Of a stretch of 64,000 nucleotides of DNA, positions 1-7,861 are shown piece after piece. Origin of the DNA: Christensenellaceae bacterium (lineage in GTDB: Bacteria > Bacillota > Clostridia > Christensenellales > CAG-138); assembly GCA_031261085.1 (NCBI GenBank), contig JAISKB010000014.1:62001-126000 (forward strand), given 5' to 3'. Numbering within the stretch: position 1 is the first letter of the stretch; every line of letters starts with the position of its first letter. Position numbers and translations under genes: made by a program. The notes beneath the pieces were generated by a model that worked only from the letters and a program-made list of their open reading frames with translations, was not told the DNA's origin and ran no database searches.

Positions 1-869
1 GCACCGGCCAGGTTGGTTACGCGGGCGATTTTCATATACTCCACCGCCCCGGCGGAAGCCTTGCAGGCCGATGCCGTGACCGACGCGCTGCGCCGCTTGG
101 GGATGATGACCCCGTGCGCGCCCGCGCATTCCGCGCTGCGGATGATGGAGCCCAGGTTGTGCGGATCCTCTATGCCATCGAGCAAGATGACGAAGGGCGG
201 CTCGCTGCGCGCCTGGGCCACGGCCAGTATATCGCTGATTTCACAATACTCCACGCCCGGCACCTGCGCCACAATGCCCTGATGGTTGCCGGATTTTGTC
301 CCGTGCCCAAACGGCATACAGAGCAAGTCCAGCTTCGCCCTATCCACCTCGCGCAGGAGTATGTTCCTATCCCGCGCCAGATTGACCACCTCGCGCAGGG
401 AACCATCCAGCTCCTTTACGACCAATATGCGGTCTATGCTGCGGCCGCTCTTTATGGCTTCCCGCACGGCGTTGCGCCCCATGACCAAATAGGGCAGCTC
501 ATCCTGCTCGACCGGCAGCGGCGCGGCTTCGGGCGCCTGCCGCTCATATTTGCTGCGGTAGGGTTTATCGCCATAAGTAGCTTTGCCGCTTGGGTGCTTG
601 TTGCCGTATTTTTGATAATAAGGCTCGCTCTGCGGCGCTTGCCCGCCCTCGGGCTTGTCGCTTTTGCGATAGGCTGGCTTATCGCCATAGGGCGCTTTGC
701 CGCCCTCGGGCTTGTCGTATTTGCGATAGGTCGGCTTATCGCCGCGCGGTGCGCCGCCCTCCTTTTTATAAGGCTTGTCGCCATGCTGTATGGCGCCATC
801 CTTGTTGCCGGGGCGGCGGCTGCCGGTGCTTTTGGGGCCATTGCCCGAATTGTTGCGTGTGTATGCCAT
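1..869 (-). CDS. rlmB: 23S rRNA 2'-O-ribose methyltransferase RlmB (TrmH/SpoU family), 3' end cut by window
   Basis: A SPOUT methyltransferase that 2'-O-methylates a guanosine of 23S rRNA. Residues from about 125 read MGRNAVREAIKSGR, the start of the RNA-binding domain. The family motif PHNLGSIIRSAE follows, and the frame leaves the window at KIARVTNLAG, a conserved stretch before the C-terminal knot motifs, which are missing. The first ~120 residues are a hydrophilic, Gly/Lys/Pro/Tyr-rich extension with repeats of the type GDKPxYRKxDKPEGG; this is not part of the enzyme fold and is probably disordered. The ATG at 869 follows GAGG about 9 bases upstream. The gene lies 17 bases after thyX, the cysS-mrnC-thyX-rlmB neighbourhood common in Clostridia. 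Function is confident; the role of the extension is unknown. Confidence 0.93.
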   Translation of the reverse strand, partial: MAYTRNNSGNGPKSTGSRRPGNKDGAIQHGDKPYKKEGGAPRGDKPTYRKYDKPEGGKAPYGDKPAYRKSDKPEGGQAPQSEPYYQKYGNKHPSGKATYGDKPYRSKYERQAPEAAPLPVEQDELPYLVMGRNAVREAIKSGRSIDRILVVKELDGSLREVVNLARDRNILLREVDRAKLDLLCMPFGHGTKSGNHQGIVAQVPGVEYCEISDILAVAQARSEPPFVILLDGIEDPHNLGSIIRSAECAGAHGVIIPKRRSASVTASACKASAGAVEYMKIARVTNLAG

Positions 870-886
870 GGAGGAGGAACCTCGCT

Positions 887-1660
887 TTACTGATTTTTAA
901 TGTGTTCTATGACCCAGTCGCATATATCGGCATCGCCGGGGACGCCGGCAATGTATGCGCAAAACGCGGCGTCCAAATCGTGTACCGCGGCCTGCTGCCC
1001 GCAGGACATTTTGCCCTCGGTGCAGCGCCCCGCCGCGCAGGGCGGCCCCGCCAGCTTAAACAGGGCGGGCGCTTCCCGCCTAGCTATCCCCAGCATGCAC
1101 CAGGCCAGGCGGCGTATTTCCCATTGGGCGCGGCGGCAGCAGCGCAGGTTAAAAAAGTGCAGCAGCTCCCGCGCGTTCATGGTGATGATCATGCGGGTCT
1201 CCGCCGCGTTGGGCAGCACGAAGCGGGCATCCTCGGCGGGTATGCCCCGCGCGAGCCACTTTTGATACATGGCGTATTCGGCCTGCATATCGGCCTGGTA
1301 TTCCAGCACGGCCGCTTCCCCCAGCGCGCGGATGGAGGGGGGTATGATATAATCCAGCTGGTGCTTGGTAACATACCGCTGCGACTGCACCGAAAAGCTG
1401 GCAAGGCGGTGCCGGGTAACCTGCGCGAGCAGCGCGCGGGATACGCCTTCGGCCCCAAACGTGAAGCTGGCGTGCTCTATGGGCGAAAGATGCCCCAGCT
1501 CCACCAGTTTATCCACAAAGCCCTCGGCGCCCGGCAAAACATCGTCGTACAGCTGCTCCACATCCACATCGCTATAGCACAGCCTGCCGCCCAGCGCAAC
1601 GGTGCGCACGGGTTCCCGCGTGGCGGATAGCAGGCGCACATGCAGCTTGCGTTCAGGCAT
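887..1660 (-). CDS. thyX: Flavin-dependent thymidylate synthase ThyX
   Basis: Makes dTMP from dUMP using methylene-tetrahydrofolate as carbon donor and FAD/NADPH as reductant. The ThyX signature is at residues 83-95 (RHRLASFSVQSQR), matching the family pattern RHRxxSxxxxSxR that binds FAD and dUMP. The length of 257 aa is normal or slightly long; the C-terminal ~70 residues are rich in Cys and Ala and look less conserved. The start overlaps the end of mrnC by 8 bases, so translation is probably coupled. No thyA is visible in the window. Confidence 0.95.
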   Translation of the reverse strand: MPERKLHVRLLSATREPVRTVALGGRLCYSDVDVEQLYDDVLPGAEGFVDKLVELGHLSPIEHASFTFGAEGVSRALLAQVTRHRLASFSVQSQRYVTKHQLDYIIPPSIRALGEAAVLEYQADMQAEYAMYQKWLARGIPAEDARFVLPNAAETRMIITMNARELLHFFNLRCCRRAQWEIRRLAWCMLGIARREAPALFKLAGPPCAAGRCTEGKMSCGQQAAVHDLDAAFCAYIAGVPGDADICDWVIEHIKNQ

Positions 1661-2126
1661 GGTCGGTTTCCTCCTTTAAATCGGGGGTGAGCGCGGCGCG
1701 CAATATGGCGGATAGCCGCGCATCCTGCCCGCTTAAATATAAATAGCCGAGCAGTGCCTCAAACCCGGTGGCGGTGCGGTAATCCGCAATGGAGGCGTGC
1801 TTGGGCACGGTGCCCATATGGCTGTTGCGCCCCCGCCGGTAGATATACAGCTCGTCCTCCAGCAGCATGCGCTCCACAGCGCGCAGCGCCTTGGCCTGCG
1901 CGGCGGCGCATACCCGGCCCGCGGATTGCACATGCAGGCCATGCACGCCCGCATCGCTGGATAGCACCAGCTGCGTGCGCACATACAGGTCGTATACGGT
2001 ATCGCCGATATAAGCCAGCACCAGCGGGCTGAGCAGGCGCGGAGCCTTGCCGGGGAGCCCCAGCGCCGCGTTGACGCCCGCAAACAGCGTGGCCGTTGGC
2101 TGCGGTAAGCCGCTATCATGTTCCAT
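1653..2126 (-). CDS. mrnC: Mini-ribonuclease III (MrnC)
   Basis: A stand-alone RNase III catalytic domain lacking the dsRNA-binding domain; in Bacillus it trims the ends of 23S rRNA precursor. Residues 39-50 (YIGDTVYDLYVR) carry the acidic active-site motif, RGRNS lies mid-protein, and YRTATGFEALLGYLYL is the second conserved helix. The length of 157 aa is typical. The ATG at 2126 has no Shine-Dalgarno sequence. Instead a TATAAT box ends 7 bases before it, so the mRNA may be leaderless. The location next to thyX and rlmB fits a translation/rRNA maturation cluster. Confidence 0.93.
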   Translation of the reverse strand: MEHDSGLPQPTATLFAGVNAALGLPGKAPRLLSPLVLAYIGDTVYDLYVRTQLVLSSDAGVHGLHVQSAGRVCAAAQAKALRAVERMLLEDELYIYRRGRNSHMGTVPKHASIADYRTATGFEALLGYLYLSGQDARLSAILRAALTPDLKEETDHA

Positions 2127-2133
2127 GCATTCT

Positions 2134-2162
2134 ATTATACCCGGGCGGTTTGCATAAGTCCA
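2134..2162 (-). promoter_or_regulatory. Promoter placing the start point at the mrnC initiation codon
   Basis: On the minus strand TGGACT (2162-2157) is separated by 17 bases from a perfect TATAAT (2139-2134). Only AGAATGC separates the -10 box from the mrnC ATG, which predicts a leaderless or nearly leaderless transcript. Confidence 0.5.
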
Positions 2163-2170
2163 GCGCGGTT

Positions 2171-2944
2171 CTAGGCGGGCGGCGGGCTGGGCGGCAATTG
2201 GGAGGCGGGGCAGGGCAGGGTTTGCAAGTATGCGATGACGCCGGCCACGATGCCATTGGCCAGCTTTTGCTGATAGGCGCTATCCTGCAGCAGCAGCTCC
2301 TCCTCGGCGTTGGATAAAAAGCCGCATTCCACCAGCACGCTGGGCGCGGGGGTTTCGCGCACCACGAAATAATCCCCGGGGTTGCCGTGCCGCGGCGGGT
2401 ACTCCAAACGCTCGCAAATGGAAGCGATCACATATTCGGACAGCTGTTTGCCCGCCTCGCTGCCCTTCATGTAAAACGTCATGGGCCCCTTTACCGAGGC
2501 ATCGGTGAATTTATTCATATGTATACTCACCACGATATCCACGCCCGCGGTGTTCATAATCTCCTTGCGTGCCTGCATATCCTTCTTTTTGGTATCCGCC
2601 AGCGCATCGTCGCCCGTGCGGGTAAGCAGCACCCGCACGCCCCAGGCCTGCAGCTCTTCCTGCACCAGGCGGGTCACGGTCATATTAAGGCCCTTTTCCA
2701 CCACCTTGGTTTTTGTGCCCACCGCCCCGCCATCCGCCCCGCCATGCCCCGCATCCAGCACGACGATATACCCGGCCATAAGGGCGGTTTGCGTCGGCAG
2801 CTCCACAGGCAGCGCAGGCATCTCGGCGGGCAGCGGCCCGCTGCGGTAAAACGGCAGCGCGGCATACGCGAGCAGCAGCACGAGGGCCAGCGCGCAAAAC
2901 GTATCGAAAATATGCCGCCAGGGCAGCGAACGAAGCAGTTTCAA
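2171..2944 (-). CDS. cwlD: N-acetylmuramoyl-L-alanine amidase, CwlD-like
   Basis: An Amidase_3 family zinc hydrolase cutting the bond between muramic acid and the stem peptide. In spore formers CwlD helps make muramic lactam in cortex peptidoglycan. The zinc site is visible as VLDAGHGGADGG (His), EKGLN (Glu) and SIHMNKF (His), with the catalytic Glu in VECGFLSN. An N-terminal membrane segment (LALVLLLAYAALPF) anchors it outside the cytoplasm, and the protein ends in a short Pro-rich tail. I choose the TTG at 2944, which follows GAGGTGA by 5 bases; an in-frame extension upstream to 3013 has no ribosome site. The CwlD assignment rests on size and architecture; another Amidase_3 role is possible. 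Confidence 0.85.
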   Translation of the reverse strand: MKLLRSLPWRHIFDTFCALALVLLLAYAALPFYRSGPLPAEMPALPVELPTQTALMAGYIVVLDAGHGGADGGAVGTKTKVVEKGLNMTVTRLVQEELQAWGVRVLLTRTGDDALADTKKKDMQARKEIMNTAGVDIVVSIHMNKFTDASVKGPMTFYMKGSEAGKQLSEYVIASICERLEYPPRHGNPGDYFVVRETPAPSVLVECGFLSNAEEELLLQDSAYQQKLANGIVAGVIAYLQTLPCPASQLPPSPPPA

Positions 2945-3342
2945 ACAAATCACCTCACAGTGACTATATTCGCCAAAATTGCGCCATATGAGAAGCATAC
3001 CCCCACTGCGCAAAAGTTTTTTATATTAATATTCCACATCCTATGCACCTGTCCTGAAAGGAAAAAGGTGTATATACATTGCATAATGCGCAATGTATCC
3101 ACACTTCCAACATAGTTATCAACATAAAAGAGGGCTGAACTGGCTGGTTTGGATGATTTGTCCACCTTTTCAACAGATGCATAATCGAATTACAGCCTGC
3201 AAAATATGCAGAAAAAGGCAGGAAAACCGCATGTTTTTTAGCTATAAGCAGATTTTCACAATCCATAATTTTTAATATGAACGGCTACGGTATGAGAGAG
3301 TTTCCCGCCCCCATGGCCCCGCTGATATAAGCGAACAAGCTT
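2945..3342. other. Intergenic region with inverted repeat and DnaA-box-like words
   Basis: No gene is supported here. The stretch holds a perfect 9-bp inverted repeat around 3086 and three words close to the DnaA box: GTATCCACA at 3095, TTATCAACA at 3116 and TTGTCCACC at 3158. It separates the cwlD promoter side from the terminator of the surface protein gene. Confidence 0.4.
3074..3098. repeat. 25-bp inverted repeat (9-bp arms)
   Basis: ATACATTGC and GCAATGTAT flank a 7-base centre. The arms are perfect complements. It could be an operator for cwlD or the foot of a transcript hairpin; no T-run follows on either strand, so a terminator is unlikely. Confidence 0.5.
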
Positions 3343-3368
3343 AAAGCCCGCCAATATGGCGGGCTTTT
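3343..3368 (-). terminator. Intrinsic terminator of the surface-protein gene
   Basis: AAAGCCCGCC and GGCGGGCTTTT form a GC-rich stem with the loop AATAT. It sits 29 bases after the stop codon at 3397. The flanking A and T runs make it usable from both strands. Confidence 0.8.
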
Positions 3369-3396
3369 AAAATACTATGCCGTTATACGCAACTGT

Positions 3397-6093
3397 TTAC
3401 TTCGCGCTTTGGCGCTTTTTGCGGAACGCGAACGCCAAGGCAATGCCGCCCGCCACACAAAGCAGCCAAGCCGCGCCACCGCCGCCGCCGGTTTTGGGGG
3501 GCAGTATAGGCAGGGGCAGGGTCACAGCGGAGCTTGTCCAATCATCATCATCGTCTTTACGGCCGCCTGTAGTCGTGCCCCATTGCGCGTAAAGGTCAAC
3601 GTCAACCTCCGCCACGCTCAGCGAGCTGCCCGCGGCGTAAGCCGTTCCGCCGCCGCCCGGCTGTGTATTCCACCCTTTAAAAACCAACGCTCTCGGGGCG
3701 GTTAAGCCAATCGCTTCCTGCACCGTATGCGATGAATTCGCCGCCACTTCAACCGACCAATCAGAGCCGGAACCGGCGCCATTCGCATGGTAGTAGACGG
3801 AAACGTTGCTTGCGGCCGTGCCCCACTGGGCATAAAGGTCAACATCAGCCTCCGCCACGCTCAGCGAGCTGCCCGCGGCGTAAGTTGTTCCGCCGCCGCC
3901 CGGCTGTGTATTCCACCCTTTAAATACCAACGCTCCCGGAGCGGTTAAGCCGGTCGCTTCCTGCACCGTGTGCGATGCGTTTGCCGTCACCTCAACCGAC
4001 CTGTCCGCGCCGGAAGCGCCGTTTGCGTGGTAGTTCACAAAGGGCTTTATTTCCCCGCTTCCCCATTGCGCATAAAGATCTATGTCACTCTGCGCTACGC
4101 TCAGTGTGCTGCCCGCGCTGTAGTGCAAGCCTGTGCCATCCGGCAATGTGCTCCATCCCTTAAATACCAATGCGCCTAGGGGGGCGGTTAATGCGCCCTT
4201 TCCCTGCACCGTATGCGATGAATTTGTGGCCACCTCAACCGACCAGTCCATGCCGGAAGCGGCGCCGTTCGCGTGATACTTTACAGACGGCTTCTCCAGC
4301 TCGAGCAGCGTGATTGCCGCTTTGTTCGCGGCCGGCAAAACCTGCTTCTCAAGCTCCTTGTCTATATAATCCGCCTTCGACCCAAGCAGCGAATAGGTGG
4401 TGGCAGTAGTGTCGGCGGTAAGCCAATACCCAATCATGCCGCGGGCATCCCGCGGACTGGTTTCAAGGTAGGTCCATAGGGTTGTGTCGGCGCTGAAAAT
4501 ATCTTTGCTGTCATTTTGGAACTTGCTGACGATCCATTCGAGCCCAAAGGAATAATCGGTGCGGACAGGCGTCCCGGCAACCTCATCGCCTTGGTATAGC
4601 TCTGTTTCCACCAAGGTGAGCGGCGCGCCCGTAGCTTTCGCAACCGTGCGAATCGGAAGGTAATAAAGAGGCTCGCCAGCGCCGTTAACCGGGCGCACAG
4701 ATGTGGTGCTCGCTGTGGAAGCAGCAAAACTGTTATTCATAACCGTGACGACCGAAACTTCATCGCCAAACTTTATGGTGACGGAAGCCGGGGCGCCTTT
4801 GCTGGCGCCTATTACGACCTCATTGGCATTGGTGCTTTGGTTGAATGCTATAACCTCACCGGCGTTCACTTCGATATTTAAGGGGCCCTTCATGGGCGCG
4901 CTGTTTGTGGCATAGCCTATAGCCGGGCTGGAATACCCCGCATAACCGGTGCCGCCGATGGCCACGACCTGCGGGCTGCCCGTCCCATCGGAATTCCCGA
5001 TGATAATCGACATGTCGGTAAGTTGGCTCTTATGTCCGGCGACAACCGCACCTGTCCCGATTGCGGCGCCGATGGAGCTTAGTTTATATGCATAAACCTT
5101 GGCGCTGTCCAAAATACGGATCGAAATGTCCTGACGGCTACCGAGTCCGCCGCCACCCCGGCGGCAGTCGCTCCCGCCGATGGCCGCGCTGCAGCCCCAT
5201 CCGGCAGCATAAGCGTAAACCACCGCGCTGCCCTGGATGGTTATATCCGCCTGAACACAATCTCCGCCCGCGCCGATAGCGGCTCCGGCGCTGTTTGTAC
5301 CGCCCTGATTGCTCTGCGCCCTGACGACCGCGTTCCCTCCGATGACGATCACGCCGCCGGTTCCCTCGGAACCCCCGCCTATGCCCGCGCCGCAGCCGTT
5401 AGCATCTTGGCCGGGGCTGCTTGCCGATACATGCGCGCTGCCGTCTATCGTGATATGCCCGCCGTCGCCGCCGTATCCAGCAGTGGTTGAGCCGCCGCCG
5501 CCGATGCCCGCGCCTAAGGCCGTGCCAACGGAGGTTACCGTGACGCTGCCGTTAATGTGTATGGTTCCCGCATGACCAAATTGGCCCGTGCCGCCTATAC
5601 CCGCGCCCGCGCCCGTGCCGCCCGCCTGCACATTCAGCGAGCCGGAGCCGTTTATAAGGATTGTGTTGCCCACCGGGACGGAAACAGCCGCCGCGCTGGA
5701 CGAAGTCAGATTGTTCGTCCCGGTCACGACAAGGTGCGCGTTTGCCCCATTTGTTAGGCTGATTCTGCTGCCGACGCCGGCCGCCGTGATGCCAACAATT
5801 TCAATCTCAACAGGCGCGGTTATGGTTTGGCTGGCGCCATCCACGCTGATGACACGCCCGGCCGGGACAGCCCCCGAAGCGGAAACGTGAACGACATCCA
5901 CGCCAGAGGTGAGACCGCTATCCGTGACGCCATTATGGGTCACGCTGAAGGTGTTTGCTCCGGTAAATGTTATAGAAACGTTGCCGACGGCCAAATCATA
6001 TGTATAATCCCCCGCCAACACCGCGGCGGGCGCAAGCGGCAACAGCAGCACGAGCGCCAGCAGCGCCGCCAGGCCTTTATACCTCTTTTGCAT
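3397..6093 (-). CDS. Large secreted surface protein with InlB-type B repeats and sortase-like C-terminus
   Basis: An 898-aa exported cell-wall protein of unknown binding partner. It begins with a signal peptide (MQKRYKGLAALLALVLLLPL, cleavage near AVLAG). Residues ~150-440 contain many GAGIGGG/GAAIGxG turns alternating with short beta strands (IxIxGxAxVxA), suggesting a beta-helix or adhesin stalk. A middle region is followed by three ~80-residue repeats ending in LYAQWG, the Listeria/Bacteroides B repeat (Flg_new family). The end reads LPPKTGGGGG, a hydrophobic helix, then RKKRQSAK. This is the layout of a sortase substrate, although the signal is a variant of LPxTG. It stands alone with its own promoter and terminator. 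Adhesion or host contact is inference. Confidence 0.8.
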   Translation of the reverse strand: MQKRYKGLAALLALVLLLPLAPAAVLAGDYTYDLAVGNVSITFTGANTFSVTHNGVTDSGLTSGVDVVHVSASGAVPAGRVISVDGASQTITAPVEIEIVGITAAGVGSRISLTNGANAHLVVTGTNNLTSSSAAAVSVPVGNTILINGSGSLNVQAGGTGAGAGIGGTGQFGHAGTIHINGSVTVTSVGTALGAGIGGGGSTTAGYGGDGGHITIDGSAHVSASSPGQDANGCGAGIGGGSEGTGGVIVIGGNAVVRAQSNQGGTNSAGAAIGAGGDCVQADITIQGSAVVYAYAAGWGCSAAIGGSDCRRGGGGLGSRQDISIRILDSAKVYAYKLSSIGAAIGTGAVVAGHKSQLTDMSIIIGNSDGTGSPQVVAIGGTGYAGYSSPAIGYATNSAPMKGPLNIEVNAGEVIAFNQSTNANEVVIGASKGAPASVTIKFGDEVSVVTVMNNSFAASTASTTSVRPVNGAGEPLYYLPIRTVAKATGAPLTLVETELYQGDEVAGTPVRTDYSFGLEWIVSKFQNDSKDIFSADTTLWTYLETSPRDARGMIGYWLTADTTATTYSLLGSKADYIDKELEKQVLPAANKAAITLLELEKPSVKYHANGAASGMDWSVEVATNSSHTVQGKGALTAPLGALVFKGWSTLPDGTGLHYSAGSTLSVAQSDIDLYAQWGSGEIKPFVNYHANGASGADRSVEVTANASHTVQEATGLTAPGALVFKGWNTQPGGGGTTYAAGSSLSVAEADVDLYAQWGTAASNVSVYYHANGAGSGSDWSVEVAANSSHTVQEAIGLTAPRALVFKGWNTQPGGGGTAYAAGSSLSVAEVDVDLYAQWGTTTGGRKDDDDDWTSSAVTLPLPILPPKTGGGGGAAWLLCVAGGIALAFAFRKKRQSAK
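3580..4297 (-). repeat. Three tandem ~240-bp coding repeats (B repeats)
   Basis: Three consecutive units begin YHANGA and end LYAQWG. The two units nearest the C-terminus are nearly identical at DNA level over long stretches (compare 3616-3680 with 3856-3920), while the first has diverged. This pattern points to recent unit duplication or gene conversion. Confidence 0.85.
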
Positions 6094-6174
6094 ATTCCTT
6101 CTCCATATCCTTTATATTTTAACTCGTTATTAAAGAACGACAATTATTTGATTTTTATGTATTTTTAATTACTA

Positions 6175-6204
6175 TTTATACTATATTAGTTTAGCCTATG
6201 TCAA
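6175..6204 (-). promoter_or_regulatory. Sigma-A-type promoter of the surface-protein gene
   Basis: A perfect -35 TTGACA (6204-6199), an 18-base spacer and TATAAA (6180-6175) lie about 80 bases upstream of the start codon. A ribosome site AGAAGGAA precedes the ATG at 6093. Confidence 0.65.
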
Positions 6205-6242
6205 GGTTTTTAAGGCGCGCGCATACTTAAAAAACAAAACAT

Positions 6243-6305
6243 GCAGTTAACAACGTATATATAGCAGTTTACATCATATATAAATCATTTACAACATAAA
6301 ACGAG
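6243..6305. repeat. Three imperfect 21-bp tandem repeats upstream of the surface-protein gene
   Basis: Units start at 6243, 6264 and 6285. Shared core words are CAGTTAACA, CAGTTTACA and CATTTACA, each followed by an AT run. The 21-bp period equals two helical turns and the block lies just upstream of the promoter, so cooperative regulator binding is possible. Confidence 0.4.
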
Positions 6306-6380
6306 CGTTTTAATATTATATCGAACCAATTTATAGTGGCTTCTATTTATGAATAAGGGCTAACCCTCCCGCAAAACACA

Positions 6381-6405
6381 AAAAATACCCCCTCAAACGA
6401 GGGGG
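6381..6405 (-). terminator. Intrinsic terminator after purB
   Basis: On the minus strand CCCCCTC and GAGGGGG pair around a GTTT loop and are followed by TATTTTTT. It lies 17 bases past the purB stop codon. Confidence 0.85.
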
Positions 6406-6421
6406 CACGGGCAGGCTGAAT

Positions 6422-7834
6422 TTATACCTGCAATTCCTGCATGGGCGCGGCATCGCCCAGGCCGGGCAGGGTGCTGTGCAAAAACTGCTCCACCTGCTCT
6501 GCACAGCGGCCTATATAATCGGCCGGGTTGAGCACGGTTTGCAGCTGCGCCGCGTTTAGGGGGAACAGCGGGTCGGCGGCGAGCCGCTCGAGCAGGTCAC
6601 AGGGCCGCCCCTGCTTCATGGCCTCGGACGCGGCCATGGCGTGCGTGCGGATGCATTCGTGCAGCGTTTGCCGGTTGCCGCCCCGCTTTACGCCCTCCAT
6701 CAGCAGGTTTTCGGTAGCCGCGAAGGGCAAATAATCCTGCAGCGCCTTGGCCACTATGGCCTCGTTCACCACGATGCCGCTCGCCACATCGTAGTAGACG
6801 CGCAATATCGAATCGGTCGCCAAAAAGGCTTCGGGCATGGAGATGCGGCGGTTGGCGGAATCATCCAGCGTGCGTTCAAACCACTGCGCGCTGGCGGTCA
6901 TGGGCGCGTTGAGCGCGAGGGAGAGCACATAGCGCGCCAGCGAGCAAATACGCTCACAGCGCATGGGGTTGCGCTTATATGCCATGGCCGAGGAGCCGAC
7001 TTGCGCCTTGCCAAAGGGTTCCTCCAGCAGGCGGTCGTGCTGCAGCAGGCGCATATCCCCCGCAAAGCGGTATGCGCTCTGCGCGATGGAGGAGAGCACG
7101 TTTAAAACCCGGCTATCCAGCTTGCGCGGATAGGTTTGGCCGCATACCGGGTAACAGCGCGCAAAGCCAAATTCCGCGGCGATGCGGCGGTTCATCTCAT
7201 CGATTTTGGCGCCGTCGCCCGAAAACAACTCCATAAAGCTGGCCTCGGTGCCGGTGGTGCCGCGGCAGCCCAAAAAGCGCATGCTATTTAGCACATCGTC
7301 CAGTTCCTGCACATCCAGCGCCAGGTCCTGCATCCAAAGGCAGGCGCGCTTGCCCACCGTAACGGGCTGCGCCGGTTGAAAGTGCGTATACCCCAGCGTG
7401 GGCAGCGCCTTATATCGCTCCGCAAACGCGCCCAGCGCCTTTAGCACCGCCACGAGCTGCGCGCGTATGGCGAGCAGCGCATCGCGGTAGATGATCAAAT
7501 CGGCATTGTCGGTTACATAGCAGCTGGTTGCGCCAAGGTGCAAAATGCCGGCCGCGTTGGGGCAGCACAGGCCATAGGCATATATGTGCGCCATCACATC
7601 GTGGCGGACCTTTTTTTCGCGCGCGGCCACGATATCGTAATCGATATCCTGCGTGTGCGCCGCCAGCTCAGCCACCTGCCCGGCGGAAACCGGCAAGCCC
7701 AGCCCGTGCTGCGCGCGGGCCAAGGCCACCCAAAGCCGCCGCCATGTGCCATACCGCATATCGGCGGAAAACAGGCGCTGCATCGCATCCGAAGCATAGC
7801 GGCTGCACAGCGGGTTTTCATAACGATCTTTCAT
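6422..7834 (-). CDS. purB: Adenylosuccinate lyase
   Basis: Cleaves adenylosuccinate to AMP and SAICAR to AICAR, both with release of fumarate, in purine synthesis. The fumarase/lyase superfamily signature GSSAMAYKRNPMRCE is present (flexible catalytic loop), as are TSCYVTDNAD and LGYTHFQPAQPVTVGKR with the active-site His. The length of 470 aa is typical of the long clostridial and eukaryote-like type. It follows purA by 27 bases on the same strand, so one transcript probably supplies both steps from IMP to AMP. The ribosome site is weak (GGGATGAG). Confidence 0.95.
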   Translation of the reverse strand: MKDRYENPLCSRYASDAMQRLFSADMRYGTWRRLWVALARAQHGLGLPVSAGQVAELAAHTQDIDYDIVAAREKKVRHDVMAHIYAYGLCCPNAAGILHLGATSCYVTDNADLIIYRDALLAIRAQLVAVLKALGAFAERYKALPTLGYTHFQPAQPVTVGKRACLWMQDLALDVQELDDVLNSMRFLGCRGTTGTEASFMELFSGDGAKIDEMNRRIAAEFGFARCYPVCGQTYPRKLDSRVLNVLSSIAQSAYRFAGDMRLLQHDRLLEEPFGKAQVGSSAMAYKRNPMRCERICSLARYVLSLALNAPMTASAQWFERTLDDSANRRISMPEAFLATDSILRVYYDVASGIVVNEAIVAKALQDYLPFAATENLLMEGVKRGGNRQTLHECIRTHAMAASEAMKQGRPCDLLERLAADPLFPLNAAQLQTVLNPADYIGRCAEQVEQFLHSTLPGLGDAAPMQELQV

Positions 7835-7861
7835 CGCAAGCTCATCCCTGTCGGTTGCGCG

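Noticed and set aside
114..893. Long plus-strand frame over rlmB
   Set aside because: It is a shadow of the real minus-strand gene; its translation shows no family motif, whereas the minus-strand frame gives a full TrmH-type enzyme.
3095..3166. Possible replication origin from DnaA-box-like words
   Set aside because: No dnaA, dnaN, rpmH or other origin genes are near, the words are imperfect and few, and no AT-rich unwinding block is adjacent.
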